Source: Bacteroidales bacterium (lineage in GTDB: Bacteria > Bacteroidota > Bacteroidia > Bacteroidales > PWNQ01). From it: DNA of 38,484 nucleotides. The notes beneath the pieces were generated by a model. The model was not told the origin of the DNA and ran no database searches. It saw nothing but the letters and a program-made list of their open reading frames with translations. The stretch lies in contig JAIPAE010000012.1 of NCBI GenBank assembly GCA_021740245.1, forward strand, positions 1-38,484. Reading direction: 5' to 3'. A program made the position numbers and the translations under genes. This document shows positions 24,512 to 34,296 of this stretch, piece after piece. How positions within the stretch are numbered: position 1 is the stretch's first letter; every line of letters begins with the position of its first letter.

Positions 24512-25972
24512 ATGACAAAAAAAATTTCACCAGCATTAGACAATCTGGAAGATTTTTTTCCTTCGGATTTCACAGATGAGCAAAAAGCAAAAGCGCAGAC
24601 TCTTTTTTTAAAAAACCTGGCGGCAACAGCACATCATCATTACAAAGGGAAAATACAAACCTTACCCAAAGCGCCGGTACCGGCATTCAACTGGTTTAAT
24701 GTGTGGTACACTCCGGGCGTATCAAAAGTATCCACAACTATACGCGATGATAATGATATGTCTTTTGAATTATCAAACCGCGGCAATTTGGTAGCGGTTG
24801 TTAGTGATTCCACGCGTGTTTTGGGCGACGGAGATGTTACTTCTCCCGGAGGCCTTGGCGTGATGGAAGGAAAAGCTTTTTTAATGAAATATCTGGGCGG
24901 TGTGGATGCTGTCCCGCTTTGTGTTAACAGTAAAAATGACAAAGGAGAACCCGATCCTGATAAAATCATTGAATTTGTCAAAATGGCACAACACAGCTTT
25001 GGGGCTGTGAATCTGGAAGATATCAGTCAACCGAACTGTTATAAAGTGTTGGATACATTGCGTGAGCAATGCGATATTCCTGTTTGGCATGATGATGCAC
25101 AGGGGACAGCTTGTGTAACGTTGGCCGGATTGATCAATGCGTTGAAGCTGGTGAAAAAGAAAATCAGTGAGTCGAAAATTGTACTTTTTGGTGCCGGAGC
25201 TTCGAATACTACGATTGCACGCTTGTTGATCGCCGATGGTGCAGACCCCAAAAATTTAATTTTGTTTGATTCCAAAGGAAGTTTACACAAGGACAGGGAG
25301 GATATCAAAGCGGATAAGCGGTTTTATCGCAAATTGGAATTATGCGAATCCACTAATCCAAATAAGGTAATGACTATGGAAGAGGCTATGAAAGATGCTG
25401 ATGCTTTGATATCGTTATCTAAACCTGGCCCAAACACCATCAAGCCGGAGTGGATATCTCTGATGGCAGAGCAATCTATTGTCTTCACCTGTGCGAATCC
25501 GGTCCCAGAGATATATCCCTATGAAGCTAAAAAAGCCGGTGCCTATATTGTAGCTACAGGGCGTGGTGATTTCCCCAATCAGGTGAATAATTCCATAGGC
25601 TTTCCGGGTATTTTAAAAGGAGCTTTGATGGTTCGCGCCAAAGGGATCACGGATGAAATGGCTATTGCTGCAGCTCATGCACTGGCTGATTACGCGGAAA
25701 AGCGTGGCATTAATCCGGAAAATATTGTTCCGACCATGGACGAAGCTACTGTCTTTCCCGAAGAAGCTGCTGCTGTGGCTATGCAGGCTATAAAAGACGG
25801 AGTAGCCCGCAGAAAAATCTCTTATCAGGAGGCGCTGGAAATTGCTAAAAATGATATTGAAGAAGCTCGTGCAGCAACAAAAATGCTTTCAGATCAAGGA
25901 TTTATTGAGAGTCCACCACAAAGCATTATCGATGAGGCTTTTGAGAAAGCAGTGACAGATGTTCGTGAATAA
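24512..25972 (+). CDS. Malic enzyme (malate dehydrogenase, oxaloacetate-decarboxylating)
   Basis: A 486-residue stand-alone malic enzyme converting malate to pyruvate, CO2 and NAD(P)H in the cytoplasm. The catalytic domain carries YTPGV at 66-70, STRVLGDGDVTSPGGLGVMEGK-like sequence ending at Lys121, NLEDI (168-172) and WHDDAQGTA (192-200), which hold the divalent metal. The Rossmann domain starts with IVLFGAGASNTT (223-234). The C-terminal phosphotransacetylase-like domain of the long MaeB form is absent. Cofactor (NAD or NADP) is not decided here. The ATG at 24512 follows AAAGGT. Its terminator lies at 26006-26049. Confidence 0.9.
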   Translation: MTKKISPALDNLEDFFPSDFTDEQKAKAQTLFLKNLAATAHHHYKGKIQTLPKAPVPAFNWFNVWYTPGVSKVSTTIRDDNDMSFELSNRGNLVAVVSDSTRVLGDGDVTSPGGLGVMEGKAFLMKYLGGVDAVPLCVNSKNDKGEPDPDKIIEFVKMAQHSFGAVNLEDISQPNCYKVLDTLREQCDIPVWHDDAQGTACVTLAGLINALKLVKKKISESKIVLFGAGASNTTIARLLIADGADPKNLILFDSKGSLHKDREDIKADKRFYRKLELCESTNPNKVMTMEEAMKDADALISLSKPGPNTIKPEWISLMAEQSIVFTCANPVPEIYPYEAKKAGAYIVATGRGDFPNQVNNSIGFPGILKGALMVRAKGITDEMAIAAAHALADYAEKRGINPENIVPTMDEATVFPEEAAAVAMQAIKDGVARRKISYQEALEIAKNDIEEARAATKMLSDQGFIESPPQSIIDEAFEKAVTDVRE

Positions 25973-26005
25973 TGATTGTTGATGTATAGATTTTTTATTT
26001 TTTTG

Positions 26006-26049
26006 TAAGCATTTTCAGGATTTTATATGTCTTGAAAATGCTTATTTTT
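26006..26049 (+). terminator. Intrinsic terminator of the malic enzyme gene
   Basis: TAAGCATTTTCAGG (26006-26019) pairs with CTTGAAAATGCTTA (26031-26044), with one G-T pair and an 11-nt loop, followed by TTTTT. The 3' end of the hairpin overlaps a perfect -7-type box, TATTTTTG (26043-26050), that may serve ruvA. Confidence 0.8.
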
Positions 26050-26073
26050 GTGTCCTTTGTTAATTTTGAACTT

Positions 26074-26670
26074 ATGTATGAATATATTTCCGGTAAATTA
26101 ACAGAAAAAAACCCTGCGTATGCTGTTATTGACAGTAATGGTGTAGGTTATTTTTTGAATATCTCTCTACATACTTTTACGGCACTTTCCGCAAAGGAAA
26201 AAGACGGAGAGTTGTGCAGGCTTTATACACACCTGGTAGTGCGTGAGGATGCTTTGATATTATTTGGCTTTTTTGATATCAAAGAACGTGAATTGTTCCG
26301 GCAGTTGATATCTGTCAATGGTGTAGGAGCGAATACGGCAAGAATGATATTGTCATCATTAAGCCCTGATGAAGTTTTTGATGCTATATTGAATGACCAG
26401 GTAAGTGTTTTAAAAAGTGTAAAAGGCATAGGCGCCAAATCTGCGCAGAGAATAATACTAGACCTGAAAGACAAACTGAAAAAAGATACTGATAGTGTAG
26501 ATATTTTGAACAATGAGCACAATACTAAAAGAACTGAAGCGTTATCTGCTTTAACCATGTTAGGTTTCAATGAGAGCATTGCTGAGAAAGCCCTGACAAA
26601 GGTGATAAAGACATTACCCGAGGATAGTTCAGTAGAGCATACTATTAAAGAAGCATTAAAGCATTTATAG
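26074..26670 (+). CDS. ruvA: Holliday junction branch migration protein RuvA
   Basis: 198 residues, the normal RuvA length. The N-terminal OB domain begins MYEYISGKL, with DSNGVGYFLNI (20-30) and LILFGFFDIKERELF (61-75). Two helix-hairpin-helix motifs follow, LISVNGVGANTAR (78-90) and LKSVKGIGAKSAQRI (113-127). A C-terminal RuvB-contacting domain occupies about 150-198 (EALSALTMLGFNESIAEKAL). RuvA holds the four-way junction while RuvB drives branch migration. I chose the ATG at 26074, which begins the conserved OB fold; a TTG at 26032 lies within the terminator. It is 37 bp upstream of sprA, an association common in Bacteroidota, and probably cotranscribed with it. Confidence 0.95.
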   Translation: MYEYISGKLTEKNPAYAVIDSNGVGYFLNISLHTFTALSAKEKDGELCRLYTHLVVREDALILFGFFDIKERELFRQLISVNGVGANTARMILSSLSPDEVFDAILNDQVSVLKSVKGIGAKSAQRIILDLKDKLKKDTDSVDILNNEHNTKRTEALSALTMLGFNESIAEKALTKVIKTLPEDSSVEHTIKEALKHL

Positions 26671-26707
26671 TTAAGTAAGAACAATACAAATAGAATAATA
26701 TTTAGAC

Positions 26708-29700
26708 TTGGCTCAATTCATAAAATATATTTCGGGACTGACTGTTTTTGGCATAATTATACTGTGGATCAGCTTCAGCTTTGCCGAAAATAAAGAATCT
26801 TCTTATTATTCGGAAAGTCCTGTCAACTGGGCGCCTCCGGATTCTGTCGATGATGATACCATCCCATATCCGTTGCCGGAAAAACCTTCTTATTTCGACA
26901 TAGAATCTCAGCATAAATTATATCTTCAGAATCCGAAGAATTTTAATACTGAAATTGAATATGACCCTGAACAAAACCGATACTATTTTACACATAAAGT
27001 AGGGTCTTTGCAATATCAGACTCCAACATATATGACATTTGAAGAGTATATGGATTATGATATGGACAGGCGTATGCGAGATCATTGGAAAGAACGTGTC
27101 AGCCAGGAAAAAAATGGCGGGGATAACGGGATCATTCCGGATATAAACCTGGGACAGGTAGGTAATTTATTTGGAGCAGATGTTATTGACATAAGGCCGC
27201 AAGGGACTGTTGAGCTTATCTTTGGTGTAATGTCCAGCCGCCGTGAAGACCCTGCGCTGGATGTGAAACAACAACGAACAACCAATTTCGACTTTCAGGA
27301 AAAAATACAAATGAACGTAGATGCCAAAGTGGGTGATAAAATCGATTTTGGTGTTAATTATAATACGGCAGCTACGTTTGATTTTGACAATAAAATGAAA
27401 CTTCAGTATGAAGGGGATGAAGATGAGATCATCAAAACAATAGAAGCAGGGGATGTGACTATGCCGCTGCAGGGAACCCTGATCCGGGGGAGTCAGAGTT
27501 TGTTTGGTGTGAAAACGAAACTGCAGTTTGGTAAAACAACAGTGACAACCGTATTTTCGAAACAGGAAAGTGAAACATCCAATATCACGGTATCAGGAGG
27601 AGCAGAAAAAAAGGAATTTGAGATACAAGCCGATGAATACGAAAGCCATAAACATTATTTCTTATCACAATACTTCAGGGATAACTATAATGAAGCGCTG
27701 GAAGACTTGCCTGTAGTAAACTCTCCGATCAATATTACTAAAGTGGAAATCTGGGTGACTAATATCGGACCGGCTACAACAGAGAACCGTAATCTTGTTG
27801 CGTTCCAGGATCTGGGCGAGTCAGATCCATATAATGATAAAATAAATCCTAATTTTGGATTTGGTCCCTATCCGGATAATGAATCCAATGATATATTGAC
27901 CTTCCTGCTTGACCCTAATCAGCTGAGGAATATCAACAATTTATCCGGGTATTTGACCAATGCACCAGCCAATTTTGTCAGCGGCACAGATTTTGAGAAG
28001 ATTGAAAATGCAAGAAAATTAAAACAGACCGAATACACATTAAACCCAAAGCTGGGCTTTATATCGGTAAATTCGAGGTTAGACCCTGACCAGGTGCTGG
28101 CTGTGGCTTTTCAATATACTGTAATTGGTAGTGATTCTGTTTATCAGGTGGGGGAGTTCTCAACCGATGGGGTAAATGCTCCGCAGTGTCTGATCGTTAA
28201 ACTCCTGAAAAGCACTGCACAGAATACAGACATTCCAATGTGGGACCTGATGATGAAAAACGTCTATTCATTAGGCGCATATCAGGTGAATTCAGAAGAT
28301 TTTCGGTTTAATGTCTTATACGAAAAACCGGAAACAGGTGTTCCCATGGGTTATATTACCAAAGGGGATATCAGCGGTGAACCCTTGATCAGGGCATTAA
28401 ACCTTGATAATGTAAATGTTAACATGGACCCGGTTCCGGATGGGGTGTTTGACTTTATAGACAATGCTGCAACAAGCGGTGGAACGGTGCAGGCAAACAG
28501 AGGAAAGATATACTTCCCGGTAGTAGAGCCCTTCGGAAATGCTATTCGGGAAGCTATCGGAGACCCCAAAATTGCAGATAAATATGCGTATGATTCGTTG
28601 TATAGCATGACAAAACAGAATGCACGGCAGTATCCGGATAAGAACCGGTTTATCATGAAAGGGGTTTATAAATCTTCTTCTGGAGCTGAAATATCTCTCA
28701 ATGCAATGAATATTCCACAAGGTTCTGTTACAGTTACAGCAGGAGGAGTCCCTCTTCAGGAAAATGTGGATTTTACCGTGGATTATACATTGGGCCGTGT
28801 TAAGATCATCAATGAGGGAGTTCTTAATTCAGGTACTCCGGTTAATATTTCTCTGGAATCTAACTCCTCATTCAATGTGCAAACTAAAACCCTGATGGGA
28901 ACGCATGTGGATTACATGCTGAGCGACCGTGCCAATGTGGGTGCAACCATAATGAATCTGACCGAAAGACCGCTTACACAGAAGGTAAACTATGGAAATG
29001 AACCGATCTCAAATACGATATGGGGATTAAATGGAACTTATCAGGATGATTCAAGATTTTTAACCAAGTGGGTTGATAAAATACCTTTTATTGAAACAAA
29101 AGCGCCTTCACAAGTTACATTTGATGGTGAATTTGCACATTTGATACCGGGGCATGCACGCGGAATAGGAAAAATAGGAACTTCCTATATTGATGACTTT
29201 GAAGGCAGCGCATCCGGGTTTGATATTAAAAATACCGGGGAGTGGTTTATTGCCAGTACACCACAAGGACAACCGAACCTTTTTCCTGAGGCAGAAACCG
29301 ATAGTATTGCTTATGGATTTAACCGGGCTAAATTTAACTGGTTTGTTATCGATCCGTTGTTCACACGGAATAATAATCTCACGCCCAACCATATTCAAAA
29401 TGATAAGGATTTACAGTCTAACCACTATGTAAGGGAGATTCTGGAGAAAGAAGTTTTCCCGAATAAAGAAACTCCCAATGGACAACCAACCAACATGGCC
29501 GTGATGAACCTGGCGTTTTACCCGGAAGAGCGTGGCCCTTATAACTATGATGTGAAAGGAGGAATGTTTTCTGCTGGTTTGAATCCGGACGGGACGTTAA
29601 AAGACCCTGATTCTCGCTGGGGTGGTATTATGCGTAAAATTGAAGGATCAGATTTTGAAGCTACTAATGTGGAATATATCGAATTCTGGATGATGGACCC

Positions 29701-32700
29701 ATTTATTGATCCGGATGGAACAGGTCCGGAAATGCCTATACAAGACGGTGGTGATATTTATTTCAACCTGGGGGATATTTCCGAAGATGTGTTGAAAGAC
29801 TCCAGGAAATCCTTTGAAAACGGGTTACCAACCTCATCAACAGTTACAAATGTCGATACCACTCAATGGGGGCGAGTACCTACGTTGCAGGCTTTAGTTA
29901 ATTCCTTTGATAATAATCCTACTTCCCGGGAATTCCAGGATGTCGGACTTGATGGTTTAAGCGATGCGGACGAGCAAAGCTTTTTTAAGGCTACTTATCT
30001 CGACCGGATTGCAAATGCATCAGGTTTAGGAGTGAATTCACAGGCATATGCCAATGCCAGTGCCGATCCTTCGGCTGATAATTATCACTATTTCCGCGGA
30101 ACTGACTTTGATAATCAGAAACTTGGTATCCTGGAACGCTATAAAGAGTTTAATGGGATGGATGGCAATTCGCCAACTGCTGACCAGTCGCCCGAATCTT
30201 ATCCTACCCTTGCTACTACATTGCCCAATATTGAGGATATTAATCAGGATAATACACTTTCCGAATCGGAACGATATTATCAGTATCATATTAAACTGGA
30301 CCCACAGGGGATGAACGTAGGTACAAACTATATCTCCGATGTTTATGAAGCCCCCGTTACATTGAAAAATGGTAAACAAGCTCAGGTTAAATGGTATCAG
30401 TTTAAAATACCTATCCGTGAACCGGACAGGGTTGTCGGATCGATCCAGGATTTTAAGTCCATCCGTTTTATGCGTATGTTCATGAGGAATTTTGATGAGC
30501 CTGTTGTTTTGCGTTTTGCCACACTTGAATTAGTAAGAAGTGAATGGCGTAAATACAATTATTCCCTGCTATATCCGGGGGATTATGTCCCCAATGATCA
30601 GCAAAGCAATACTTCATTCACTGTATCTGCTGTTAATATTGAAGAAAACGGACAACGGAAACCTATACCTTATGTATTACCACCGGATATTGACCGGGAA
30701 ACAAACCTGGGAACGACCAATTTGCAGAAGCTCAATGAGCAGTCGCTCAGCATGAAAGTCATAGACCTTATTGATGGTGATGCCCGCGCTATCTATAAAA
30801 CAGCAGATATTGATATGCGTCGCTACAAAAAGCTAAAGATGTTTATTCATGCTGAAAAAGTCAATCAGAACCAGGTTATTAATGACGGCGATCTCACTGT
30901 TTTTGTCCGTTTAGGATCGGACTTTACAGAAAACTATTACGAATACGAAATCCCTCTTGAGTTTACACCCTGGAATATTTCAGGATTTGATGAGGATGTA
31001 ATCTGGCCTTCAGCCAATGAGATGGAGTTGAAACTTCAGGATATTGTGGATGTTAAGCAGGAACGCAATATTGCCATGCGTAAAGGCAATTCAAATTATA
31101 GTTTAACCATTCCGTATATCAGTTATGTTGACGGGAGAAAAGTAACTGTCAAAGGATCACCGAATTTAGCCGAAGTGAAAACGATTATGATCGGAGTACG
31201 TAATCCGAAGAAATCGTCCATTTCTTCCAGCGATGATGGTATGGAAAAAAGTGCTGAAATATGGGTGAATGAATTCCGGCTTACTGATTTTACCAATAAC
31301 GGAGGCTGGGCCGCTACGGCAAGAATGTCTGCAGACCTGGCTGATCTTGGAAATGTGACATTTGCAGGCAACATGAGCACGCCGGGATTTGGTAGCATAG
31401 AACAAAATATTACGGAACGGCAAATGGAAAAAATTTACCAGTATGATATTGCCACAAACCTGGAGTTAGGTAAGTTCTTTCCGGAAAAAAGCGGTATTAG
31501 CATCCCTATGCATTTTGATTATTCCGAATCATTCAGTGATCCGGAATATAATCCATTAAATCCGGATGTCAAATTTGAAGAAGACCTGGATACATATCCC
31601 AATGAAGCTGATCGGGATTCCATCAGAAAAATGTCTCAGGATTATACCATGCGTAAAAACCTGAACTTTATGAATGTCAGGAAGCGTAGGACCGGAGGAG
31701 GGGTCTCAAAGTCACAACTGTGGGATATCGAAAACTTTAACCTTTCATATTCATACAGTGAGATATACCATCGTGATATTGATATTGAACACGATCTTCA
31801 AAAAACGTATAATGGCGCTTTGGGATATAATTACTCAGCCAATCCGCAGGTAGTCAAACCCTTCCAGAAGATAAAGTTTCTGAACAGTCCTTATCTGGCT
31901 CTTATACGCGACTTTAACTTTTACTATATGCCGCGGATGCTATCATTCCGTACAAATGTGAATCGTGGTTACAGTGAAAACCTGCTCAGAAATAAAACAC
32001 AAGCTGAAATTTTGATTGATACGACATACGTCAAAACATTTGACTGGAACCGGCAATACGATTTTAAATATGATTTAACCCAGTCTTTAAAAGTAGACTT
32101 CCGGGCAGATGCGATGGCTCGTGTTGATGAACCGGTAGGCCGTCTGGATAAACGAGACAGTGATTACTCGGCAAAAATGGATACGATTTGGGATAATGTG
32201 ATGGATTTTGGTCGCATGAATCAATATACACAGGTTACAACAGTCAGTTATAATCTTCCGTTATCCAAGCTGCCATTATTAAACTGGGTTAATGCCAATG
32301 CCAAATACAAAGCGAATTATAACTGGACAGCAGCGCCACGTGCAGCTCAATATCTGGGGAATACGGCGGAAAACTCAAATACAGTTCAGTTAAATGGTAG
32401 CTTAAGTATGAATACGCTGTATAACAAGATCGGATATCTTAAAGAGTTGAATTCGCAGTCTTCTTCCCGTGGTAGAAGAGGAGGCAGAACGCCGGGCCGC
32501 GAAGAAGGAGGCAGGAGGGAAGACCAGGAAAACAAGGTGATGGAAGATTCAACGAAGACCAAAAGTAAGGGTCAGGAAGTCATGAAAAAAATCCTGGATA
32601 ATACCCTCAGGGTATTGATGGGAATCAAAAATGTGTCCATTAATTATACTGAAAATAATGGAATATTGATGCCCGGGCTGGAAGCTGAACCTACTATCCT

Positions 32701-33964
32701 GGGTAATAATTTTGATATGAATGCTCCCGGACTTGGATTTGTCTTTGGTGACCAGCGTGATATAAGACAAAGAGCGTTTGAAAATGGATGGCTTACAACC
32801 AGCGATAAGTTGAACTCAGCTTATATGAAAAAACATACAAATCGCCTGAATGCCAGAGCAACTATCGAACCATTTAGAAATTTCAGAATCGAATTGACGG
32901 CAAACCGTAACTTCTCACAAAACTATCAAACCTATTACAGAGCTGATTCTTTGGGAGAGTTTCATAATTATTCCGAATCGGAACAAGGAAGTTTTAGTAT
33001 GTCTTATCTGACCTGGAATACAGCTTTTGTTAGCGATAATCGCACGGATTATTCCAATGAGAACTTTGAGAATTTCAAATCATACTTAATCACTATTGCG
33101 AACCGTCTTTCAAAAAATAATCCGAATTCTGATTTCTCTATTCGTGATAGCCTCGGGTTTCCCGATGGTTACAGTATGACATCCCAGGATGTTATGATCC
33201 CTGCATTTTTGGCTGCTTATGGCGGGAAAAAGCCGGAAAAGATAAGCCTGGATTACTTCCAGACCATACCCTTACCTAACTGGCGATTGACGTTTAACGG
33301 ACTTACAGATATTGATTTTATAGGGGAATATTTTAAAAATATCTCGGTAAATCATTCTTATAATTCTACTTATACCATAGGAGGGTTCCAGTCTAATATT
33401 GATTTTGAAGAAGGACAGGATGGATATCAATATATCCGAAATCAAACCGGTGTATTTATTCCGGAATATGAGATTAACCAGATGGTGATTACGGAGCAGT
33501 TCAGCCCTCTGATAAGTTTTGATATGACCATGCATAACAGCTTGATGGCTCGTGTGGAAATCAAGAAATCCAGAAACCTGGCATTGAGCTTTGCTAACAA
33601 CCAATTAACTGAGGTCAGCAGCAATGAATATGTATTTGGAGCCGGATACAGGGTTAAAGATGTACAATTTGTATTTAAAGCCGGAGGGACATCCAGAAGG
33701 CTAAGCAGTGATTTAAATATTAAACTGGACCTTTCCATCCGTGATAATAAAACAATATTACGTAAGCTGGTAGAAGATGCAAATCAGATATCAGCCGGTC
33801 AGAAAGTTATTTCTATTAATACTTCAGTGGATTATATGATCAGCCAGTCGATTAACCTCCGGTTGTTCTATGACCAGGTTATCAACAATCCCTATGTATC
33901 TTCGCAATTCCGTAATTCAAACATAAATGCAGGAATAAGTCTCAGTTTTACTCTGGCGCAATAG
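26708..33964 (+). CDS. sprA: Cell-surface protein SprA (Sov), outer-membrane translocon of the type IX secretion system
   Basis: A 2418-residue exported protein, the size expected for SprA/Sov. A signal peptide (about 1-26) is followed by the conserved N-terminal region (YLQNPKNFNTEIEYDPEQN; FGADVIDIRPQGTVELIFG; VGDKIDFGVNYNT) and a repeated second copy near residues 600-800 (TKTLMGTHVDYMLSDR; SYIDDFEGSASGFDI). The rest forms a very large barrel: SprA is a 36-strand pore through which T9SS cargo leaves the cell. The last residues (NAGISLSFTLAQ) look like a barrel strand. The start is TTG at 26708: the frame has a stop at 26696-26698, and the first ATG lies about 107 codons in, which would remove the signal peptide. 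An Arg/Gly/Glu-rich stretch lies at about residues 1918-1960. Confidence 0.95.
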   Translation: MAQFIKYISGLTVFGIIILWISFSFAENKESSYYSESPVNWAPPDSVDDDTIPYPLPEKPSYFDIESQHKLYLQNPKNFNTEIEYDPEQNRYYFTHKVGSLQYQTPTYMTFEEYMDYDMDRRMRDHWKERVSQEKNGGDNGIIPDINLGQVGNLFGADVIDIRPQGTVELIFGVMSSRREDPALDVKQQRTTNFDFQEKIQMNVDAKVGDKIDFGVNYNTAATFDFDNKMKLQYEGDEDEIIKTIEAGDVTMPLQGTLIRGSQSLFGVKTKLQFGKTTVTTVFSKQESETSNITVSGGAEKKEFEIQADEYESHKHYFLSQYFRDNYNEALEDLPVVNSPINITKVEIWVTNIGPATTENRNLVAFQDLGESDPYNDKINPNFGFGPYPDNESNDILTFLLDPNQLRNINNLSGYLTNAPANFVSGTDFEKIENARKLKQTEYTLNPKLGFISVNSRLDPDQVLAVAFQYTVIGSDSVYQVGEFSTDGVNAPQCLIVKLLKSTAQNTDIPMWDLMMKNVYSLGAYQVNSEDFRFNVLYEKPETGVPMGYITKGDISGEPLIRALNLDNVNVNMDPVPDGVFDFIDNAATSGGTVQANRGKIYFPVVEPFGNAIREAIGDPKIADKYAYDSLYSMTKQNARQYPDKNRFIMKGVYKSSSGAEISLNAMNIPQGSVTVTAGGVPLQENVDFTVDYTLGRVKIINEGVLNSGTPVNISLESNSSFNVQTKTLMGTHVDYMLSDRANVGATIMNLTERPLTQKVNYGNEPISNTIWGLNGTYQDDSRFLTKWVDKIPFIETKAPSQVTFDGEFAHLIPGHARGIGKIGTSYIDDFEGSASGFDIKNTGEWFIASTPQGQPNLFPEAETDSIAYGFNRAKFNWFVIDPLFTRNNNLTPNHIQNDKDLQSNHYVREILEKEVFPNKETPNGQPTNMAVMNLAFYPEERGPYNYDVKGGMFSAGLNPDGTLKDPDSRWGGIMRKIEGSDFEATNVEYIEFWMMDPFIDPDGTGPEMPIQDGGDIYFNLGDISEDVLKDSRKSFENGLPTSSTVTNVDTTQWGRVPTLQALVNSFDNNPTSREFQDVGLDGLSDADEQSFFKATYLDRIANASGLGVNSQAYANASADPSADNYHYFRGTDFDNQKLGILERYKEFNGMDGNSPTADQSPESYPTLATTLPNIEDINQDNTLSESERYYQYHIKLDPQGMNVGTNYISDVYEAPVTLKNGKQAQVKWYQFKIPIREPDRVVGSIQDFKSIRFMRMFMRNFDEPVVLRFATLELVRSEWRKYNYSLLYPGDYVPNDQQSNTSFTVSAVNIEENGQRKPIPYVLPPDIDRETNLGTTNLQKLNEQSLSMKVIDLIDGDARAIYKTADIDMRRYKKLKMFIHAEKVNQNQVINDGDLTVFVRLGSDFTENYYEYEIPLEFTPWNISGFDEDVIWPSANEMELKLQDIVDVKQERNIAMRKGNSNYSLTIPYISYVDGRKVTVKGSPNLAEVKTIMIGVRNPKKSSISSSDDGMEKSAEIWVNEFRLTDFTNNGGWAATARMSADLADLGNVTFAGNMSTPGFGSIEQNITERQMEKIYQYDIATNLELGKFFPEKSGISIPMHFDYSESFSDPEYNPLNPDVKFEEDLDTYPNEADRDSIRKMSQDYTMRKNLNFMNVRKRRTGGGVSKSQLWDIENFNLSYSYSEIYHRDIDIEHDLQKTYNGALGYNYSANPQVVKPFQKIKFLNSPYLALIRDFNFYYMPRMLSFRTNVNRGYSENLLRNKTQAEILIDTTYVKTFDWNRQYDFKYDLTQSLKVDFRADAMARVDEPVGRLDKRDSDYSAKMDTIWDNVMDFGRMNQYTQVTTVSYNLPLSKLPLLNWVNANAKYKANYNWTAAPRAAQYLGNTAENSNTVQLNGSLSMNTLYNKIGYLKELNSQSSSRGRRGGRTPGREEGGRREDQENKVMEDSTKTKSKGQEVMKKILDNTLRVLMGIKNVSINYTENNGILMPGLEAEPTILGNNFDMNAPGLGFVFGDQRDIRQRAFENGWLTTSDKLNSAYMKKHTNRLNARATIEPFRNFRIELTANRNFSQNYQTYYRADSLGEFHNYSESEQGSFSMSYLTWNTAFVSDNRTDYSNENFENFKSYLITIANRLSKNNPNSDFSIRDSLGFPDGYSMTSQDVMIPAFLAAYGGKKPEKISLDYFQTIPLPNWRLTFNGLTDIDFIGEYFKNISVNHSYNSTYTIGGFQSNIDFEEGQDGYQYIRNQTGVFIPEYEINQMVITEQFSPLISFDMTMHNSLMARVEIKKSRNLALSFANNQLTEVSSNEYVFGAGYRVKDVQFVFKAGGTSRRLSSDLNIKLDLSIRDNKTILRKLVEDANQISAGQKVISINTSVDYMISQSINLRLFYDQVINNPYVSSQFRNSNINAGISLSFTLAQ

Positions 33965-34100
33965 TACCGAAAGGATTAAAGGAGACCGGAACCACCGGAT
34001 AAACCCCGAATTTTTAGCTCAGAAATGAATGTGATATGGCAGAGTGGGAGGCTTTTTAGAGGGTGGAGTTAGTGTTTTGTCATTACAATACAAACAAACA

Positions 34101-34147
34101 GGAAAAGAGCATAAAACATATTAAGATATGTAGATTTTCTCTTTTCC
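34101..34147. terminator. Long hairpin between convergent sprA and T9SS cargo genes, possible terminator
   Basis: GGAAAAGAG (34101-34109) pairs with CTCTTTTCC (34139-34147); a second stem inside pairs ACATAT with ATATGT around a TAAG loop. No T-run follows directly on the plus strand, so termination is uncertain. The rest of the 332-bp gene-free stretch 33965-34296 shows nothing recognisable. Confidence 0.4.
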
Positions 34148-34296
34148 ATGCACTTGTATATCATTGCTGTTTTTTATTGATAATTATAACAGACTTATTT
34201 GTGGACTAATACATGAATAGTATTAAGAGATATCTGCAGGAGTCAAACGGAATTAACCTACACATCGATAAAATTCAAAAAAAATCTCCCCAAAAC

